From Serilophus lunatus (taxonomy: Eukaryota; Chordata; Aves; Passeriformes; Eurylaimidae): a stretch of 64,000 nt of DNA. The position numbers were made by a program, and so were the translations under genes. Below the pieces are notes generated by a model that saw only the letters and a program-made list of their open reading frames with translations, ran no database searches and had not been told where the DNA came from. This document shows, in pieces, positions 61,049 to 64,000 of this stretch (position 1 is its first letter; every line of letters starts with the position of its first letter). The DNA lies in contig VXBA01004877.1 in the NCBI GenBank assembly GCA_013399895.1, positions 368,675 through 432,674 of the forward strand, read 5' to 3'.

Positions 61049-64000
61049 GTATGTTAACTTTTTTCATTTTTTGGATGTTTTCGGTTTGGGGTTTTTTTTT
61101 AACATTGCTAGTGCTAATACTTGATGCTTCATTAATGAATATCTTCCAGAAACAAAGAGAAGCCCCTTCCTAATTGCATGCATTTCGTATGGAAAAATAG
61201 AGAACGGCACTTATTTAACTCAGCACTGTTTTTCTGGCTCTGACCAAGGAAGTGTGTGGCTTGATCCCTTTTATGCACATATTAAGAATTTCCACTGGAT
61301 TAAAACCAATTTACCCCATTGTAACTCTGTGGAGGGTTTTTTTACCATAGCAAAAAGGGGAGATTTAGAGGGAAGCCACTAGTAGTGACAGAGATAAAAG
61401 GACTACCCTCCATCTCCTCCAGAGTCTGTGGCGTGGTCCCTGCTTGCTTACATCCCTCTGCACTGTACTCCCACTGAGACAGCCCTATACTACACTCCAC
61501 TGTAGCACAGGGGACTCACAAGGCTGCCACCCCAGCAGGCAGAGTGGGCACAAAACAGTCATCAGTCTCATAGCAAGGGTATCCATGACATCCTGAAGCA
61601 ACCTTTGGGGACCAGCAAGCAAAACTGGGGAGGTCAATGGTGCTCATCTTAATATGCTCTTAGGATATATTTTAAATAAGTAATCAAAGGCACAAACAAA
61701 ACTTAACACTGATAGGATAGAGACAGGAAAGAACTCTGTTATGTTTTAACTAGTTAATTTTGTGAAGTTGGCATAACATCTTCTTTCTACGAAAAAACAT
61801 TCGTATATGTATATATATATGTACACAAATATGCATCAGACTGCATCTACATAGAACTAAGGAAAGTGTTTTGCATAGTACCTCAGTGTGCAGTGAAGAA
61901 GAGGAAGGTTAATACAAGAAATAAGAGGTGGGTAGAGAAACACCTAATCCAGGAAGAGCAGTGGTTTGAAAGAGAATCTATATCCCTCGTGCATCTCTCC
62001 TGGGCTAATATAATTTAACATCTGGAGTGGCAACCTTAGAGCAAAGACCAAGGTGCATGCTTGATGGCTTCTGTGAATGATGTAAAATTGCAAAGTATTA
62101 ACCATCCTAGAGCAAGACTCGTCCTTACATAGGAATAATTTAGATGAGCCTGGGAGGAGCAGTGACAGGAATTGCAGCAAACAGAATTGTACAAAGCATC
62201 CATGACAGAAGTACTGACGACGTTTGTCTATAAACTAGGGGCTCGTCAGCCAGAGGTGTTGGAAGGACAGAGGCACTGAGGTGCAAAGAGAAATTCCAAG
62301 AACTTATTGGTAGTTTAGAATCAACTGGAAAGAGACTAAGGAGGTTGCAATATGCATCATGCACGTCATTTTCTCTAGAGACAGGGGGACAGCCCTTCCT
62401 CATTCAAATCACTGATAAGACCTCAGAATTTGGTCCCGTTTGTCTAGGGAGGACTGACTTTGGTGGAAATAAATACAGAGAAAGACTCTGGGGAGGATTA
62501 GGGCAATGGGGACTTCTGAAGGGATAATAAGACACCTTGGCATTTAAGAAAAGCAAAAATTAAAAGGTATTATGGTTTTGAATCCTTTTGAGTCATAAAC
62601 ACCACAGAGTGGGAAGAATAGTTTAAGCTGGAGGATAATTAATGGGTTTTCATTAATCATACCTCTGTTTTGAGAGGAAATTTTAAAAAAAAGATTACTA
62701 TTGAGGAGCAAAAACCTAGAATAACCTCCAAAACAGAGAAATGAGGGCAAACAAAAAACCCTGAGTTGTTTCAAGTAAGAGTTGGATTAAATTTGTCATA
62801 GGGGTTGAATGAAGGAGTGACAGTAGTCTTCCTTAGAAATTGAGATTTATGATGTTAGCTTTTGTGTCTTGGATTAGGTGATGTACCCGGCAGCAGGTTT
62901 AAAAGACACTTGATTATGCTGTGATTATCCTTTTGTGTTTCTACTGTATTTAATGACTTTTTATGCTTCAGAAAACTGGCTGCTGAAGCTTGGGAAAATT
63001 TATTTTCATCAGGTAATAATTTGGCTTTATGGGATATTCTTCCTCTACAACAGATGATTCATGTTGGCTGCAAGCAAGGACCACGGCTGTCCCTAGAGCT
63101 ACTTAGAAACTTGTTAAATGTTTGGAATTTTCCTGTAAGGTTTAGGATCAGAAAGGGTCTGCTGCAGCCACCACCTCTGACAGACAGATACATATAAATA
63201 TCTCAAAGGTGGGTGTCAAGAGAATGGTGCCAGACTCTTTTCAGTGGTGCTTAGTGACAGGGTGAGGAGTAATGGCCATAAAGTAAAACCTATGAAATTC
63301 CTCCTCAACAGGAGGAGGAACTTCTTTACATTGAGGGTCACAGAGCACTGGAACAGGCTGCCCAGGGAGTTTGTGGAGTCTCCCTCTCTGGAGAAATTCA
63401 AAACCCACCTGGATGCATACCAGTGTAACCTGCTCGAGGTGGCTTTGTCTTGGCAGGCAGGTCAGACTGGATGATCTCCGGAGGTCCCTTCTGACCCCAA
63501 CGATTCTGTGATCTTACCAGGCAGAAAAGGCTGCACAGACAGGTAGCATGATGCAAGAATCACTTACAAGCTCAGGTGGGCATTTTTACCTTAAAAATTG
63601 CCTTCTGGTCCCAGCATCAGTGCCATTGGCCAAGCCTCTCTTATGCCTTCCTCCTTCCTGTGGCACATGCAGTGCTCCTGAGGCTTTGAGTCTTCTGTGA
63701 AAGTTTACAATGCGTTTGGTGCCAACTGTCAGGTGTTTCTGACTTTCTTGCCTAAAAGTTACAGGGCACTAGAGTTGGTGGCTCCCATCATTGCAGTCTC
63801 CCAGCTGTGCTTTCTGGTGAGAGAATTAAACAAAGGGCCAAATGAGATGGTCATGGATGACTAGATGTCAATGGTCTTTCTCATTTCTATCTAGTTCATC
63901 TCAATACCTGATAGTCTAATTACCTTGTTCTGCTCTCTTTACATTAATGAGGGTGGTACTTCCTGTGCCTCCTTTTCCCAATTCCCTCATAGATCTTTTT
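61049..64000 (+). other. AOAH intron 13, 5' part
   Basis: The intron runs off the right edge. It contains a short TA-rich run (61803-61822) and one CR1 copy at 63190-63514. No exon matching the next part of human AOAH was found. Confidence 0.75.
63190..63514 (+). repeat. CR1 LINE 3' fragment
   Basis: Landmarks are 'ggtgggtgtcaagagaatgg', 'ccagactcttttcagtggtg', 'gaacaggctgcccagggagt' and 'ggtcccttctgaccccaacg', ending 'attctgtgatctt'. The frame 63244-63474 encodes the CR1 ORF2 end (FFTLRVTEHWNRLPREFVES). Confidence 0.95.

Larger units (their letters stand above)
9967..64000 (+). other. AOAH: AOAH gene (acyloxyacyl hydrolase), 5' and central part
   Basis: The locus runs from the start codon past the right edge of the window. 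Thirteen coding exons join in phase into 347 codons plus one base; the human protein is about 575 residues, so roughly 60% is present. AOAH is made as a precursor and cleaved to a small saposin-like subunit and a large GDSL-type lipase subunit joined by disulfide. It removes secondary acyl chains from lipid A in phagocytes and so ends endotoxin signalling. Compared with the human sequence as I recall it, the bird protein has nine extra residues in the signal/propeptide region and two fewer in exon 3. From there to the end of exon 13 no gap is needed. The catalytic serine is residue 270 here (human 263), which fits the net +7. There are no stops or frameshifts, so the gene looks functional. Confidence 0.96.

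Noticed and set aside
62972..63012. Possible AOAH exon 14: TTCAG before, GTAATA after, 41 bp and phase-compatible with exon 13
   Set aside because: The translation (E)NWLLKLGKIYFHQ has no resemblance to the expected human sequence SSRNLKKFIES and following residues, so I consider it a chance pseudo-exon.
1..64000. A novel multi-gene system, CRISPR array, tRNA/rRNA gene, or complete endogenous retrovirus
   Set aside because: Nothing in the window supports any of these. The content is one host gene, introns, and CR1 and simple repeats.

Overview
The window is vertebrate nuclear DNA from a bird. The case for a bird is that nearly all recognisable dispersed repeats are CR1 LINE copies, most 5'-truncated, with the typical 3' end built on octamers such as ATTCTGTG or ATACTGTG. 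There are few simple repeats, and the one protein-coding gene has vertebrate exon and intron structure. I cannot name the species.

The only protein-coding gene I can support is the 5' and central part of AOAH (acyloxyacyl hydrolase) on the + strand. AOAH is the secreted or lysosomal lipase that removes secondary acyl chains from bacterial lipopolysaccharide and so inactivates endotoxin. I rebuilt 13 consecutive coding exons by splice sites, phase and similarity to the human protein as I remember it: 9967-10120, 24347-24442, 28899-28959, 30099-30198, 38176-38235, 43889-43959, 45886-45946, 46453-46523, 47582-47630, 48052-48100, 49195-49289, 58552-58643 and 60966-61048. Every junction is GT-AG, all phases join, and the 1042 nt encode about 347 residues without a stop. 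They cover the signal peptide, the saposin-B-type small subunit with its six cysteines, the junction between subunits, the Asp/Asn/Cys-rich calcium-binding part, and the GDSAG nucleophile block of the lipase. The C-terminal exons, with the downstream catalytic motifs, lie past the right edge.

Layout: 1-9.3 kb is intergenic with scattered CR1; 9.3-9.97 kb is the likely promoter and 5' leader; 9.97-61.05 kb is AOAH exons in introns of 0.4-14 kb; 61.05-64 kb is the start of intron 13. The largest CR1 copies are in intron 1 (21.06-22.1 kb, minus strand) and intron 11 (52.26-53.21 kb plus strand, 54.27-54.76 kb minus strand). An old, diverged CR1 lies at about 13.96-14.97 kb. I found no RNA genes, CRISPR arrays, complete retroelements or second host gene. 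The points most worth checking are a changed sequence at the small/large subunit junction, a triple in-frame acceptor at exon 4, a likely intron in the 5' UTR, and inverted CR1 copies flanking exons 2-11.
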